A DNA stretch of 64,000 nt from Candidatus Dormiibacterota bacterium (GTDB lineage Bacteria > Acidobacteriota > Polarisedimenticolia > Gp22-AA2), in assembly GCA_035635555.1 (NCBI GenBank), contig DASQAT010000046.1:1-64000 (forward strand), read 5' to 3'. Shown in pieces: positions 47,468-55,388 of this stretch. Position 1 is the stretch's first letter. Each line of letters begins with the position of its first letter. A program made the position numbers and the translations under genes. Under the pieces are notes generated by a model. The model was given only the letters and a program-made list of their open reading frames with translations, was not told the DNA's origin and ran no database searches.

Positions 47468-48598
47468 ATGCGGGTCACGGGTCCGGATGAACTGCGCCGG
47501 AGACGCAGGGGCAGGCTGGTCCTCCAGGATGGCGCGGTGTTCCCCGGCGCCGTCTTCGGCGCACCCCGCCCCGCGGCGGGTGAAGTCGTCTTCACCACGG
47601 GGATGGTCGGGTACCCCGAGGCCCTGACCGATCCCTCCTACCGCGGTCAGATCCTGGTGTTCACCTACCCCTCGCAGGGAAATTACGGGGTGCCCCGGCC
47701 GCCCCTGAGCGACCCGGCAACGTCCGGGCGGGCGGACGACCTGCCGGATAGGCCGTTCGAGTCGAGCCGTGTCCATCTCTCCGGCGTGGTCTGCGCCTCC
47801 TACTCCGAGACCTACTCGCACCGCACCGCCGCCGTCAGCCTGGGAGACTGGCTCGCCGGGCAAGGCGTTCCGGCGCTCACCGGGATCGACACGCGGGCCC
47901 TGACCAAGAAAATCCGCATGCACGGAGCGCTGCTGGGGCGCATCGAGATCGACGGCCGGCCCTCGCCCGAGTTCGACGATCCGAACCGGCGCAACCTGGT
48001 GGAGGAGGTCTCGACGCGGGGGGTCGAGCGTCACGGCAAGGGGGGAGTACCCGTCGTCCTGATCGACTGCGGGCGCAAGAGCAACCAGGTCCGCATGCTC
48101 GTCCGCCTCGGGGCCGAGGTCACGGTCGCGCCATGGAATCACGACCTCCGGCGTCTCGCACGGGAGTGCGCGGGTGTTGTGATCAGCAATGGTCCGGGCG
48201 ATCCGCAACTCGCCGCCGCGACCGTCGCGACGGCGCGTGTCCTGATGCGCCGCGAGGTCCCCATCCTGGGGATCTGCCTCGGTCACCAGATCCTGGCGCT
48301 GGCGGCGGGCGCGCGCACGTACAAGATGAAGTTCGGCCACCGGGCGCACAACCAGCCGTGCGTGGACTCGAAGACGGGGCGCTGCTATCAGACCAGCCAG
48401 AACCACGGATACGCCGTGGACGGCCGGAGTCTGCCCCGTGGCTGGGAGACGTGGTTCAGCAATGCGAACGACGGAACGAACGAGGGGTTGAGACACAAGA
48501 GCGGACCGTGGCGTTCGGTCCAGTTCCATCCCGAGGCGGCGCCGGGGCCGACGGGCACCGAGTGGATCCTCGAAGAGTTCCTGGCGGAAATCCGCTGA
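47468..48598 (+). CDS. carA: Carbamoyl-phosphate synthase small (glutaminase) subunit, CAD-like
   Basis: A 376-residue glutamine amidotransferase that supplies ammonia to CarB for pyrimidine and arginine synthesis. The N-terminal small-chain domain has VFTTGMVGYPEALTDPSYRGQ and GIDTRALTKKIRMHGALLGR. The class I glutaminase has the nucleophile in GICLGHQILALAAGARTYKM, and the His/Glu pair in VQFHPEA. These motifs read much more like the glutaminase part of animal CAD than like E. coli CarA. ATG 47468 lies right after GGGAGGGGG; ATG 47408 and a start at 47375 are in-frame alternatives. carB starts 19 bases after its stop. Confidence 0.93.
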   Translation: MRVTGPDELRRRRRGRLVLQDGAVFPGAVFGAPRPAAGEVVFTTGMVGYPEALTDPSYRGQILVFTYPSQGNYGVPRPPLSDPATSGRADDLPDRPFESSRVHLSGVVCASYSETYSHRTAAVSLGDWLAGQGVPALTGIDTRALTKKIRMHGALLGRIEIDGRPSPEFDDPNRRNLVEEVSTRGVERHGKGGVPVVLIDCGRKSNQVRMLVRLGAEVTVAPWNHDLRRLARECAGVVISNGPGDPQLAAATVATARVLMRREVPILGICLGHQILALAAGARTYKMKFGHRAHNQPCVDSKTGRCYQTSQNHGYAVDGRSLPRGWETWFSNANDGTNEGLRHKSGPWRSVQFHPEAAPGPTGTEWILEEFLAEIR

Positions 48599-48617
48599 TC
48601 CAGGAGAGGTCGTCCAG

Positions 48618-51600
48618 GTGGAGAGCATGAAGGCGGGGCGTGGCAGGCCTGACGGTCCCATGCGTGTGCTTGTCCTGGGCTCGGGCGCGCTCAAGATCGG
48701 AGAGGCGGGGGAGTTCGACTACTCCGGGTCGCAGGCGATCAAGGCGCTCAAGGAGGAAGGGGTCGAAGTCTGGCTGATCAATCCGAACATCGCCACCATC
48801 CAGACCTCACCGGGTCTCGCGGATCGCATCTTCCTCCTGCCGGTCACGCCGCACTTCGTGGCCCGCGTCATCGCGCTCGGCAAACCCGACGGCATCCTGC
48901 TGTCGTTCGGCGGACAGACGGCCCTGAACTGCGGACTGGCGCTGCACCGCCAGGGCGTCCTGCGCCGCCATCGCGTCAAGGTCCTCGGCACGCCGATCGA
49001 CGCGATCGAGCGGACGGAGGACCGGGAGCGGTTCGCGCGCGAGCTGCGCTCGATCGGCGTGGACGTGCCGAGGAGCGAGGCGGCGCGCGACGTCTCATCG
49101 GCGCTGCGCGTGGCGCGCGGCATCGGCTATCCGGTCATGATGCGCACCGCGTTCACCCTGGGCGGCCGCGGCTCCGGCATCGCCCGGAGCGAGTCGGATC
49201 TGAGGCGCATGGCGACGGAAGCGTTCACCGGCTCTCCCCAGGTCTTGATCGAGGAGGACCTGACCGGATGGAAGGAGCTCGAGTACGAGGTCGTGCGTGA
49301 CGCCGCGGACAACTGCATCACCGTGTGCAACATGGAGAACATCGATGCGCTCGGTGTGCACACCGGCGAGTCGATCGTCGTGGCTCCGTCGCAGACACTC
49401 AACGACGAGGAGTATTTTTTCCTGAGGTCCCTGTCCTTCAAGGTGATCAGGCACTTCGGGATCGTCGGCGAGTGCAACATCCAGTTCGCCCTGGATCCGC
49501 GCTCCGAGCGGTACCGCGTCATCGAGGTGAACGCTCGGCTGTCGCGCTCCTCCGCGCTGGCCAGCAAGGCGACCGGATATCCCCTGGCACGCATCGCCGC
49601 CAAGATCGCGCTCGGGCACCTCCTGCCGGAGCTGAAGAACTCCATGAACGACACCACGACGGCCTGTTTCGAGCCGGCCCTGGACTACCTCGTGGTGAAG
49701 ATGCCGAAGTGGGATCTCGACAAGTTCCAGGGCGCCTCGCACTTCATCGGCAGCGAGATGAAGTCGGTCGGGGAGGTCATGGCCATCGGCCGCTCCTTCG
49801 AGGAGGCGCTGCAGAAGGGTTGCCGCATGCTGGGGGACGGCGCCCGCGGACTGGTCGGCAACGACTTCAACATCCGCCAGTCGCTCCAGGATGTGTCGCG
49901 GCCCACGCCGCGCCGGGTCTTTGCGCTGGCGGAGGCGCTCGCTCGAGGGAGCGCGGTCGCCGATCTGGCCCGCAGGACCGGCATCGATCCGTGGTTCCTG
50001 GACAAGATGAAGAGAATCGTCGGCCTGCGCGATGCGATCGTGGCCGCGGGACGCCGGGGCGGTGGACGGGCGGCGCTCCCGGCCGATCTTCTCAGGACCG
50101 CCAAGCAGGGCGGGTTCTCCGACGAGCAGATCGCCTTGTTCTCCCGCCGCTCCATTTCGCAGGTGACTCGCCGGCGCCTGGCCTGCGGCGTCGTCCCCGT
50201 CGTGAAGCAGATCGATACGCTGGCCGCGGAGTGGCCGGTGCGGACCAACTACCTCTACCTCACGTATCACGGCACGGAGGAGGACCTCGTGCCGGGGGAC
50301 TCGGAGAGGAAGGTCCTCGTGATGGGCTCCGGGGCCTACCGGATCGGGTCGTCGGTGGAATTCGACTGGTGCTGCGTATCCGCCACCGCCGCATTGCGGC
50401 GACTCGGCTACTCTCCTCTCGTGGTCAACTGCAACCCGGAGACCGTGTCGACCGATTACGACATGGGACACACTCTGTATTTCGAGGAGCTGACGTTCGA
50501 GCGCATCCACGACATCTGGAGGAAGGAGCGGCCGCTCGGCATCCTGCTCGCCTTCGGCGGGCAGATCCCGAACAACCACGCGCTGGCCTGCGCGAAGGCC
50601 GGCATCCCGGTGTTCGGAACCCAGCCGCAGGACATCGATCGTGCGGAGGACCGGCACAAGTTCTCGACGCTCCTCGACCGTCTGGGTGTGCCCCAGCCGG
50701 AGTGGGCGGAAGTGACGTCGCGGCGCGAAGCGGTGCGATTTGCCGCGCGCGTCCGGTACCCGGTGCTGGTCCGACCCTCCTACGTGCTGTCCGGCGCGGC
50801 GATGCGCATCGCATCGGACGGGTCAGGCCTCCAGGCCGCCCTGAAGGGGGCGGCGGAGGTGTCGCGCCAGCACCCGGTGGTGATCTCCAAGTTCGTCGAG
50901 GGGGCGAAGGAGCTCGAGGCGGACGCCGTGGCCGCCCAGGGGAGGGTTCTGGCCGTGGCCGTGACCGAGCACGTCGAAAACGCCGGGGTCCACTCCGGCG
51001 ACGCCACGGTCGTCCTGCCGCCGCAGAAGCTCTATCTCGAGACCGTGAGACGCATCCGCGCGATCACGGCCGAGCTGGCGCGGGCCCTTCGTATCACCGG
51101 ACCGTTCAATGTGCAGTTCCTGGCGATGGACAACGAGGTCATGGTCATCGAGTGCAACCTGCGCGCCTCCCGATCGTTTCCGTTCATCTCCAAGGTCACG
51201 GGCGTCGATTTCGTGGACCTCGCTACGCGGGCCATGATGGGGGCGGAGGCGCGACCGGTGCCGGAGTCGCTCCTCGACCTGGGCCACGTAGGCGTGAAGG
51301 CGCCGCAGTTCTCCTTCTCGCGCATCAGGGGGGCCGACCCGGCCCTGCGTGTGGAGATGGCGTCCACGGGCGAGGTCGCCTGCCTGGGCGAGGATCTGCC
51401 TGAGGCGTTCCTGAAGGCGATCCTGGCGGCCGGGTTCAGGCTGCCCGAGCGCCGGCAGGTCCTGCTGACCATCGGTTCGCTGCGCGACAAGACCCGCTTC
51501 CTGCCCTCCGCCCGCCTGCTGCGCGACCTGGGTTTCACTCTCTACGCCACGCGGAACACGTCGCGCTTCCTGGAGGACCAGGGCGTGCCGAACGTCCGCC

Positions 51601-52043
51601 TGTACAAGATCCACGAGCGTCGCAAGCCGTCGCTTCTCGAGTACATCAGCCCGGATCGCCTCGACCTGATCATCAACGTCCCATCCGGGTACGACCGGAA
51701 GGAGCTGACCGACGGATATATCATCCGGAGGCGCGCCACCGATGTCGGGATCCCCCTCATCACCAATCTGCAGCTGGCCGAGCTGTTCGTGAAGTCGATC
51801 GCCGCGAAGAGCCTGGATGATCTGCAGGTCGAACCCTACGATCATTACCTCGGCAACCGCGGAGCGGCCGTTCATTCAGGCTCGGCCCCAACGGAGGGTC
51901 TGCCGTTTCCTGTCCGCAAGAACGGGGCGGCGCAGGGACACGGGAGCGGAGAGGAGAAGACGGGCGGCCGCCGACCGGAGAGGCGTGGAGGAAGGCGAAG
52001 CACCTCCGGTAGGCGGTCGATGTCTCAGGCGGTCTTCGCCTGA
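48618..52043 (+). CDS. carB: Carbamoyl-phosphate synthase large subunit, eukaryote/CAD-like
   Basis: A 1141-residue two-site synthetase that makes carbamoyl phosphate from ammonia, bicarbonate and 2 ATP. Each half has an ATP-grasp module: VLVLGSGALKIGEAGEFDYSG, then VLVMGSGAYRIGSSVEFDWCC. The first half has NARLSRSSALASKATGYPLA and WDLDKFQGASHFIGSEMKSVGEVMAIGR, the second ECNLRASRSFPFISKVTGVDF. LVLGSGALKIGEAGEF is like CPSase I/CAD; E. coli reads ILGAGPIVIGQACEF. The C-terminal MGS-like regulatory domain follows, then an unusual basic, Gly/Arg-rich tail of about 70 residues. GTG 48618 has AGGAGAGG 8 bases upstream; ATG 48627 and 48660 are alternatives. Its last 19 bases overlap the end of the DUF4388 gene. 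Confidence 0.95.
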   Translation: MESMKAGRGRPDGPMRVLVLGSGALKIGEAGEFDYSGSQAIKALKEEGVEVWLINPNIATIQTSPGLADRIFLLPVTPHFVARVIALGKPDGILLSFGGQTALNCGLALHRQGVLRRHRVKVLGTPIDAIERTEDRERFARELRSIGVDVPRSEAARDVSSALRVARGIGYPVMMRTAFTLGGRGSGIARSESDLRRMATEAFTGSPQVLIEEDLTGWKELEYEVVRDAADNCITVCNMENIDALGVHTGESIVVAPSQTLNDEEYFFLRSLSFKVIRHFGIVGECNIQFALDPRSERYRVIEVNARLSRSSALASKATGYPLARIAAKIALGHLLPELKNSMNDTTTACFEPALDYLVVKMPKWDLDKFQGASHFIGSEMKSVGEVMAIGRSFEEALQKGCRMLGDGARGLVGNDFNIRQSLQDVSRPTPRRVFALAEALARGSAVADLARRTGIDPWFLDKMKRIVGLRDAIVAAGRRGGGRAALPADLLRTAKQGGFSDEQIALFSRRSISQVTRRRLACGVVPVVKQIDTLAAEWPVRTNYLYLTYHGTEEDLVPGDSERKVLVMGSGAYRIGSSVEFDWCCVSATAALRRLGYSPLVVNCNPETVSTDYDMGHTLYFEELTFERIHDIWRKERPLGILLAFGGQIPNNHALACAKAGIPVFGTQPQDIDRAEDRHKFSTLLDRLGVPQPEWAEVTSRREAVRFAARVRYPVLVRPSYVLSGAAMRIASDGSGLQAALKGAAEVSRQHPVVISKFVEGAKELEADAVAAQGRVLAVAVTEHVENAGVHSGDATVVLPPQKLYLETVRRIRAITAELARALRITGPFNVQFLAMDNEVMVIECNLRASRSFPFISKVTGVDFVDLATRAMMGAEARPVPESLLDLGHVGVKAPQFSFSRIRGADPALRVEMASTGEVACLGEDLPEAFLKAILAAGFRLPERRQVLLTIGSLRDKTRFLPSARLLRDLGFTLYATRNTSRFLEDQGVPNVRLYKIHERRKPSLLEYISPDRLDLIINVPSGYDRKELTDGYIIRRRATDVGIPLITNLQLAELFVKSIAAKSLDDLQVEPYDHYLGNRGAAVHSGSAPTEGLPFPVRKNGAAQGHGSGEEKTGGRRPERRGGRRSTSGRRSMSQAVFA

Positions 52044-53167
52044 GCCTCGACGAGATCGATGATGCCGCGCTCACGAAGCTTCTTGAAGGCGCGCAGGGCG
52101 TCCACCTCGCGCAGAGGTGAAATGGTGATGATGGAGCGCAGATCCCAGGACCCGTTGACGCGGCTGACGAGAAATCCCTCCTCCGGGCTCAGGTCCTGGT
52201 TCACCAGCGATTCCAGCGGTTTCTTCAGGACAGGGATCTTCTTCGGCGGCAGGTAGTGCCGGTAGGCTTTGTCGATGAAATGCTCCTCCGCCACCTGGAT
52301 CAGGGCGTTCATCTCCGGGTTCTTTCCGGTGCTTCGCCGGGCCTTCTCGAGGATCACCAGCGCTCCTTCCGAGTCGCCGCTCTTGATCAGCTCCTTCGCC
52401 GCCTCCATGAGAGCCTGCGGGCTGTCCGCCGGCTGACGCGCCGCTGTCTGCGCCGTGCCCTTGCCGACCTCCAGATACCCCTTCTGGACCATCACGTAGA
52501 GCACCTGGCAGACGTTGTACTCCGAGGCGTGCGTCTCGAGCGTGATGTCCCCCAGCGATCGCCGGCTGTCCACCATGTCGTAGATCCTTTTCGGGAACGC
52601 CTTGGAGGCGATGTCGGGTGGCAGCGGTGTGGCGGTCCTCCGGAGGATGACGCCATTGTGCGGCAGCACCTGCCGGATCTTCTTGGAGGTGTCGTAGCGC
52701 CGCAGCCCCTCCATCAGGACGTCCTCGACCCGGATGGAGATCAGGACCTGGTCCCCCGGGGGGAGCTCGCTTTCGAGGAACACAAAATCGGAGTCCGCCC
52801 ACAGAAACAGGGAGTAGATCGTCTCCTCCGCCTTCAATCGAAGAATCTCGCTGACCTTCGCCTCGGACACGAGCCCCTTCTTGACCAGGATCCGACCCAG
52901 CATCACCTTCGTCTGGGCCTGCAGATCGAAGGCGTCCTTGAGCTGCTGCTCGGTGATGATCCCTTCGCTGAGCATGAACTGCCCGAGATATTCGCGGGTG
53001 TCGTTGCTGGAGGACCCGATGATGGCGCCGTCCTTGAAATAAATTCTCTTGTGCAGGGGACCGCTCTTGAGGGAGAGGGTGCCGGTCTTCCGCCCCGACC
53101 CGGCCCACTGAAGAAGGTCAGGGAGGGACATGGTCTTCAGACTGCCGGTGAGCCCGGTGCTGGGCAT
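52025..53167 (-). CDS. DUF4388 (PATAN-type) regulatory-like protein
   Basis: A 380-residue cytoplasmic protein. Residues about 1-75 form a DUF4388 domain (LTGSLKTMSLPDLLQWAGSGRKTGTLSLKSG, IYFKDGAIIGSSSNDTREYLGQFML). The next segment (GIITEQQLKDAFDLQAQTKVMLGRILVKKGLVSEAKVSEILRLKAEETIYSLFLW) resembles the N-terminal MshEN-type helices found with such domains. A helical, TPR-like part lies at about 245-300. DUF4388 proteins are frequent in deltaproteobacteria and acidobacteria and often pair with response regulators, though none is adjacent. ATG 53165-53167 follows GAGGA by 4 bases; the frame is open upstream to 53245. Its end overlaps carB by 19 bases. Confidence 0.85.
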   Translation of the reverse strand: MPSTGLTGSLKTMSLPDLLQWAGSGRKTGTLSLKSGPLHKRIYFKDGAIIGSSSNDTREYLGQFMLSEGIITEQQLKDAFDLQAQTKVMLGRILVKKGLVSEAKVSEILRLKAEETIYSLFLWADSDFVFLESELPPGDQVLISIRVEDVLMEGLRRYDTSKKIRQVLPHNGVILRRTATPLPPDIASKAFPKRIYDMVDSRRSLGDITLETHASEYNVCQVLYVMVQKGYLEVGKGTAQTAARQPADSPQALMEAAKELIKSGDSEGALVILEKARRSTGKNPEMNALIQVAEEHFIDKAYRHYLPPKKIPVLKKPLESLVNQDLSPEEGFLVSRVNGSWDLRSIITISPLREVDALRAFKKLRERGIIDLVEAQAKTA

Positions 53168-53801
53168 CTGTCCTCGGAAGCGCGGCGTGCTTTGGGTCGC
53201 GCTCTGACCACGACGCGGGGCTCTAGACTGTCGGAATCTTGACAATCTACCTGACGACTCCGCTGCCGGTCCCCCTCAATATAGGGACCTCGTCGATAGC
53301 CCGGCAACCGACCGGGAGGAATGAGGAGATACACATTACAAAGCGGGCGTTGCGGGACGCCTGCGCGCCCGGCGCCTGGAGGAACGACGGCCCTCGCTGC
53401 GCGTTCGGCGAAAACTGCGGGCGATGGGGGAGATGGGCTATCCGAGGTACCTGCGCCTCTTCCGCGGCGAGCAATCCGTGGAGAAACTTGTTGCCAAGTA
53501 CCTTACAGGCGACGACAATGTCGGCTCAGGGGGCGACAGCCCTGGCGCGGGAGCGCCTCGGCAGATCGGGCACGGCGCGTCGTCGGTGGGCGCCTGGAAC
53601 CCGGAATGCTGGCGTGGGTGCGCGGAGCAAGATAGAATTCCCGGCACTTTCGTGACGAGAGAGCGCGGCGCCATCCTCGACGGGGGATCGCTGCGCAAGC
53701 ATCCACTCGAACAGCTGCCTTGCGTTGCGCACGTTGCGCTGGCGGCCGCGCCGCAGGGTCTGCTCTCTGCGCGGAAGCCGGTGGCCGAGGGGACGAAGCA
53801 A
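53168..53801. other. Long gap between the DUF4388 gene and the asparagine-synthase-like gene
   Basis: No supported gene in 634 bases. Leftward, TTGCCG (53302-53307), an 18-base spacer and TATATT (53278-53283) could be the promoter of the DUF4388 gene. Rightward, the frame of the asparagine-synthase-like gene is open from 53424, but the added 126 residues are Gly/Arg-rich and match nothing known, except that YLRLFRGEQSVEKLVAKYLTG looks protein-like. It may be a decayed gene or a long leader. Confidence 0.45.
53278..53307 (-). promoter_or_regulatory. Candidate promoter of the DUF4388 gene
   Basis: On the minus strand, TTGCCG, an 18-base spacer and TATATT, about 110 bases before the chosen ATG. 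The -10 is good and the -35 weaker. Confidence 0.4.
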
Positions 53802-55352
53802 ATGCAGGAAATCGAATCAAACCTTCACCTCTTTCAGCCACCCCGCTATCGCGCCTCGGACGGCAGCTGGCACGCCACCTACGGAAATGCGCTCGCGCAG
53901 AGCGCTCCTGAGCTTACGCTCGATGGCGCCGCGGTGCTCTCCCTTTTGTCTTTCAACTTTGTTTGTGGTGATCGTACCCTGCTCCACGAGATCCGGCGGC
54001 GGCCATGGCTCTCGTCAATCGATCCCAAGGGGTTGCCCGTTCTCTCGTCGATTCCGGAACACGACCTCCACTGGCAATCCTACGAGAGGATCGCCGAGGA
54101 GCTTGGCCGCCTGCTCTGCGACGAGGCGTTCCGCGTCTGCCGGGGCCGCCGGGAAATCTACGTGCTCCTTTCGGGCGGGATCGACAGTCGGATCGTGGCG
54201 GCGACGCTCTCCAGATTGGTCGACGACGGGAGGTTGCCCAACAAGCCCATCGCCTTGACCTGGGGGCTCCCGGATTCCCGCGACTACCAGTACGGACGCG
54301 AGACGGCCCGAATCCTCGGTCTCGAGTGGGTGCACGCAGATCTCGGCCCCGAGCACCTCCGGCAGAACCTGCCAGACACCGCGGAGCTCCTCGGCGCGTT
54401 GGTGTCGCCGATCCACCTGCATCGGATGACGTGGTTTCGGACGCTGCCGAGGGACGCCCTCGTGCTCGCGGGTAACTACGGCGACATGGTCGGACGCGCC
54501 GAATTCAGCGGCAGGCGACTTCTCGAGCTTCGCCCGCTCGTGCCGACGAATCCTTTCGGGCTGTTGCGTCGCGAGATCCTGGAGGCCGCCGCGGATGGCT
54601 TGCGCTCCGAGCTCAACGCCCTGCACGCGCGCTCGCCCGGCAAACCCACCTACGTCCTGTGCGAGCACGAGATGCACGGTCACTACACGCGTTCTCTGAT
54701 CGCTCATGCAATGAGTGTCATCGATCACTTCTGCAGCGTTTACCAGATGTTCACCGACCCGCGCGTGTACTCCTACATGTGGTCGCTGCACCCGTCTCTC
54801 CGCGCCGACGAGGTGTACGCGGTCCTGATTCGACGCCTGCATCCAAACCTGGCCAGACTGCCCTGGGCCCGCACCAACCGCGCTCTCCGCGGCCGCACTG
54901 TGGGTGCACGGGCCGGGTTGCGCCGCGACTTCCACGACTACGCCGGATGGATCTCCGGACCGCTCTACGAGGAGTTCGCGCGACGCGTCGACCCCGATTG
55001 GTGCGCCGGTACGGGTCTGTTTGATGCAGATCGCGTGCGCGAGCTGTCGCGCTTGGCTCGCGAGGATCCGGACGGCGCGGCCCGGCCGTACGCGGTGAGC
55101 CCCTTCAAAATCTTTGCGTGGTTAGCCTGCTTCCGGCACTTCGTGGAGTGGGCGGAGGCGCAAGGGAAGCGCCTCCGTCTCGACCCCGGTGGGGTGCGAC
55201 CGGCGACGTACGAGGTTCGCGTCCCCTACGATCCCGTCGGCAAGCTGGGTCGACTGCTGCAAAACCTTCCCGCGGTCCGCGGTGCAGTGCGCGCGGCGCG
55301 CCTGGGCCTGCTCCGCTATGAGGCTCGCCTCCGATATCGTCCGAGGAGTTAG
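53802..55352 (+). CDS. Asparagine-synthase-like protein without a glutaminase nucleophile
   Basis: A 516-residue protein. The synthetase domain is clear: IYVLLSGGIDSRIVAATLSRL (PPi loop), LTWGLPDSRDYQYGRETARILGLEWVHADLG, and LVLAGNYGDMVGRAEFSGRRLLELR. Only a short, degenerate N-terminal region precedes it (FNFVCGDRTLLHEIRRRPWLSS), without the Cys2 and HRGPDD of true AsnB. It may take ammonia from elsewhere or amidate or ligate an unusual substrate. ATG 53802 follows GAGGGG by 8 bases; the frame extends upstream to 53424. It directly precedes a full AsnB (36 bases), and the two may act together on a surface glycan. Lasso-peptide cyclases look similar, but no partner genes are present. Confidence 0.78.
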   Translation: MQEIESNLHLFQPPRYRASDGSWHATYGNALAQSAPELTLDGAAVLSLLSFNFVCGDRTLLHEIRRRPWLSSIDPKGLPVLSSIPEHDLHWQSYERIAEELGRLLCDEAFRVCRGRREIYVLLSGGIDSRIVAATLSRLVDDGRLPNKPIALTWGLPDSRDYQYGRETARILGLEWVHADLGPEHLRQNLPDTAELLGALVSPIHLHRMTWFRTLPRDALVLAGNYGDMVGRAEFSGRRLLELRPLVPTNPFGLLRREILEAAADGLRSELNALHARSPGKPTYVLCEHEMHGHYTRSLIAHAMSVIDHFCSVYQMFTDPRVYSYMWSLHPSLRADEVYAVLIRRLHPNLARLPWARTNRALRGRTVGARAGLRRDFHDYAGWISGPLYEEFARRVDPDWCAGTGLFDADRVRELSRLAREDPDGAARPYAVSPFKIFAWLACFRHFVEWAEAQGKRLRLDPGGVRPATYEVRVPYDPVGKLGRLLQNLPAVRGAVRAARLGLLRYEARLRYRPRS

Positions 55353-55388
55353 CACGATGATGCTCCCTTGTCTGCGAAGGGTCCCCTC

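Noticed and set aside
53424-55352. A lasso-peptide cluster built on the asparagine-synthase-like protein
   Set aside because: No leader peptidase, recognition element or precursor peptide was found next to it, so the resemblance to lasso cyclases is not supported by context.
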